A stretch of DNA of 64,000 nt, from NCBI RefSeq assembly GCF_000735455.1, contig NZ_JMPS01000009.1:62001-126000 (forward strand), in the 5' to 3' direction. The stretch is from Yokenella regensburgei ATCC 49455. Its GTDB lineage: Bacteria; Pseudomonadota; Gammaproteobacteria; Enterobacterales; Enterobacteriaceae. The notes under the pieces were generated by a model. The model was given only the letters and a program-made list of their open reading frames with translations, had not been told where the DNA came from and did not search any database. The translations under genes and the position numbers were made by a program. Shown here piece after piece: positions 63,333 to 64,000 of this stretch; the stretch's first letter is position 1; each line of letters opens with the position of its first letter.

Positions 63333-63344
63333 ACACATATGTGT
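63333..63344. promoter_or_regulatory. Palindrome ACACATATGTGT upstream of the 265-residue Xre gene
   Basis: A perfect 12-bp palindrome about 60 bp upstream of the start, with a related AAACACA at 63310-63316. Plausible autoregulatory operator. Confidence 0.4.
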
Positions 63345-63467
63345 TTTCAGATGGAAATTTGTCATCAGTGTGGAAGATTTAAAAGGCCATCACCCCAAAG
63401 AGATGACCTTTTACACCTACTCAACAGCCAGCATCCCCGGATACCTGTGGTAATGAACAGAGGGTAT

Positions 63468-63533
63468 TTACCAGTCGAAGGTCGCAAATCCCGGCAGCAG
63501 TTCACCAAAGGCATCGATGTGAATGGTGCTCAA
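63468..63533 (-). pseudogene. C-terminal fragment of an unidentified gene
   Basis: On the minus strand a short open stretch ends in LSTIHIDAFGELLPGFATFDW and a stop at 63468-63470. It follows the truncated DUF957-like start in another frame, as if a deletion had joined two genes. The parent gene is not identified. Confidence 0.4.
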
Positions 63534-63568
63534 CGGGTATCGGCTTCTACAGTCAGGGAGAGTTTCAT
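63530..63568 (-). pseudogene. Truncated DUF957 (YeeW-like) gene start
   Basis: The frame [12 protein letters not shown]-stop begins in the cbtA stop codon (ATGA overlap), exactly where DUF957 genes start behind cbtA in E. coli CP4-type islands. It stops after 12 codons, so only the N-terminus remains. Confidence 0.55.
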
Positions 63569-63939
63569 CGTGTTATCTCGCTGTATTTGCCGGTAGTGAT
63601 GTAGGTAACCGCTTTGTAGCTGTTGCGGGTCATGAGTCCACAGGCTTTACGGGCACGAAGAATGTCAATGCGACCGATAAGCGGAGACGATGTTTCTGCA
63701 CTAAAACTGCGACGATCAATACGGACAAGATCGTACTTTTCGACGATAAAGTTCACCGCATCACAGAGCGAAATCCCCGCGTCGATGTGCTCCTGAATCA
63801 CGCCATCGTTGCCAAACGGCGTATCGCTGAGCGTCAGACCGTAGTGGCGGTCCAGCAAGTGCGTTAGTAATGTCTGCCAGACGACGACAGGCGACGGGCA
63901 GGACTCTGCCGCCCGTACAGGGTTAGATTGGGTTTGCAT
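63565..63939 (-). CDS. cbtA: CbtA/YeeV-family type IV toxin
   Basis: A 124-residue toxin of the CbtA (YeeV/YkfI/YpjF) family. Hallmarks: [15 protein letters not shown] near residues 28-42, [19 protein letters not shown] near 55-73 and [15 protein letters not shown] near 91-105. CbtA binds MreB and FtsZ and blocks cell-wall elongation and division; its antitoxin CbeA (YeeU) normally lies just upstream. Only about 60 bp of upstream sequence is in the window, with no recognisable cbeA end, so the partner is probably beyond the right edge. Confidence 0.92.
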   Translation of the reverse strand: MQTQSNPVRAAESCPSPVVVWQTLLTHLLDRHYGLTLSDTPFGNDGVIQEHIDAGISLCDAVNFIVEKYDLVRIDRRSFSAETSSPLIGRIDILRARKACGLMTRNSYKAVTYITTGKYSEITR

Positions 63940-64000
63940 GATGTTCTCTTTCTGAGGTGAAACGAGGAAGGTGATGGTGTTGCCGGATGCTGTTGCAGGT

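Noticed and set aside
63940-64000. 3' end of the antitoxin gene cbeA
   Set aside because: No frame in the last 61 bases shows a recognisable CbeA C-terminus, so I did not annotate it.

Overview
The window is chromosomal DNA of a member of the Enterobacteriaceae. Most genes match E. coli or Salmonella counterparts in length and order (hpaBC, yjiR/yjiS, dgaABCDEF, xdhABC-ygeV-ygeWXY-hyuA-yqeABC-mocA-ygfK-ssnA-ygfM-xdhD-xanQ-guaD-ghxQ-ygfS-uacF-uacT, roxA), the DNA is GC-rich, and ERIC and REP-like repeats are present. The combination (dga plus the purine cluster, roxA beside uacT, a spermidine-dehydrogenase-like operon) is not that of E. coli K-12, so an Enterobacter-like genus is possible, but the genus cannot be fixed from this sequence alone.

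Layout. 1-4.7 kb: right part of a 4-hydroxyphenylacetate (hpa) cluster, from the 3' end of hpaI through hpaX, hpaA, hpaB and hpaC. 4.7-7.3 kb: a MarR-controlled efflux operon (MarR, HlyD-type adaptor, DUF2955 membrane protein). 7.4-9.2 kb: divergent yjiS/yjiR with four copies of an ATACAGAT motif between them. 9.3-16.6 kb: the D-glucosaminate PTS operon dgaABCDEF with its LevR-type sigma-54 activator DgaR and a -24/-12 promoter. 16.9-49.3 kb: a complete purine/uric-acid breakdown locus. 49.3-59.4 kb: roxA, then a polyamine-type oxidation operon (aldehyde dehydrogenase, Tat-exported FAD oxidoreductase, triheme cytochrome c) with a divergent GntR regulator, a stand-alone Cache sensor protein, an APC permease and a Tat-exported deaminase. 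59.5-64 kb: an AT-richer island with an orphan Hcp (type VI secretion) gene, a DUF1493 protein and a small neighbour of unknown function, Xre and Nlp-like regulators, a CbtA-type toxin and several gene remnants.

The centrepiece is the 32-kb purine locus. UacT, XanQ and GhxQ import urate, xanthine and guanine/hypoxanthine. GuaD deaminates guanine. XdhABC, XdhD/YgfM, YgfK, UacF and YgfS are molybdo-flavo-iron-sulfur redox proteins. HyuA, SsnA and YgeY are hydrolases. YgeX splits 2,3-diaminopropionate to pyruvate and ammonia. YgeW (carbamoyltransferase) and YqeA (carbamate kinase) allow ATP recovery from carbamoyl phosphate. MocA, YqeB and YqeC mature the molybdenum (and proposed selenium) cofactor. 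YgeV is the local sigma-54 activator.

The least-described signal I found is regulatory. Three operons of the locus (xdhA, ygfK, uacT) each carry a -24/-12 promoter, and 119-169 bp upstream of its -12 element each has a tandem pair of imperfect TNTCA-N3-TGANA palindromes whose centres are exactly 20 bp apart. These are proposed YgeV enhancer sites. Further points are a 12-mer shared just upstream of the ygeW and uacT -24 elements, CRP-like CGTGA-N6-TCACA boxes upstream of ygeW and ygfK, and hairpins in the ygeW-ygeX-ygeY-hyuA-yqeA and ssnA-ygfM spacers.
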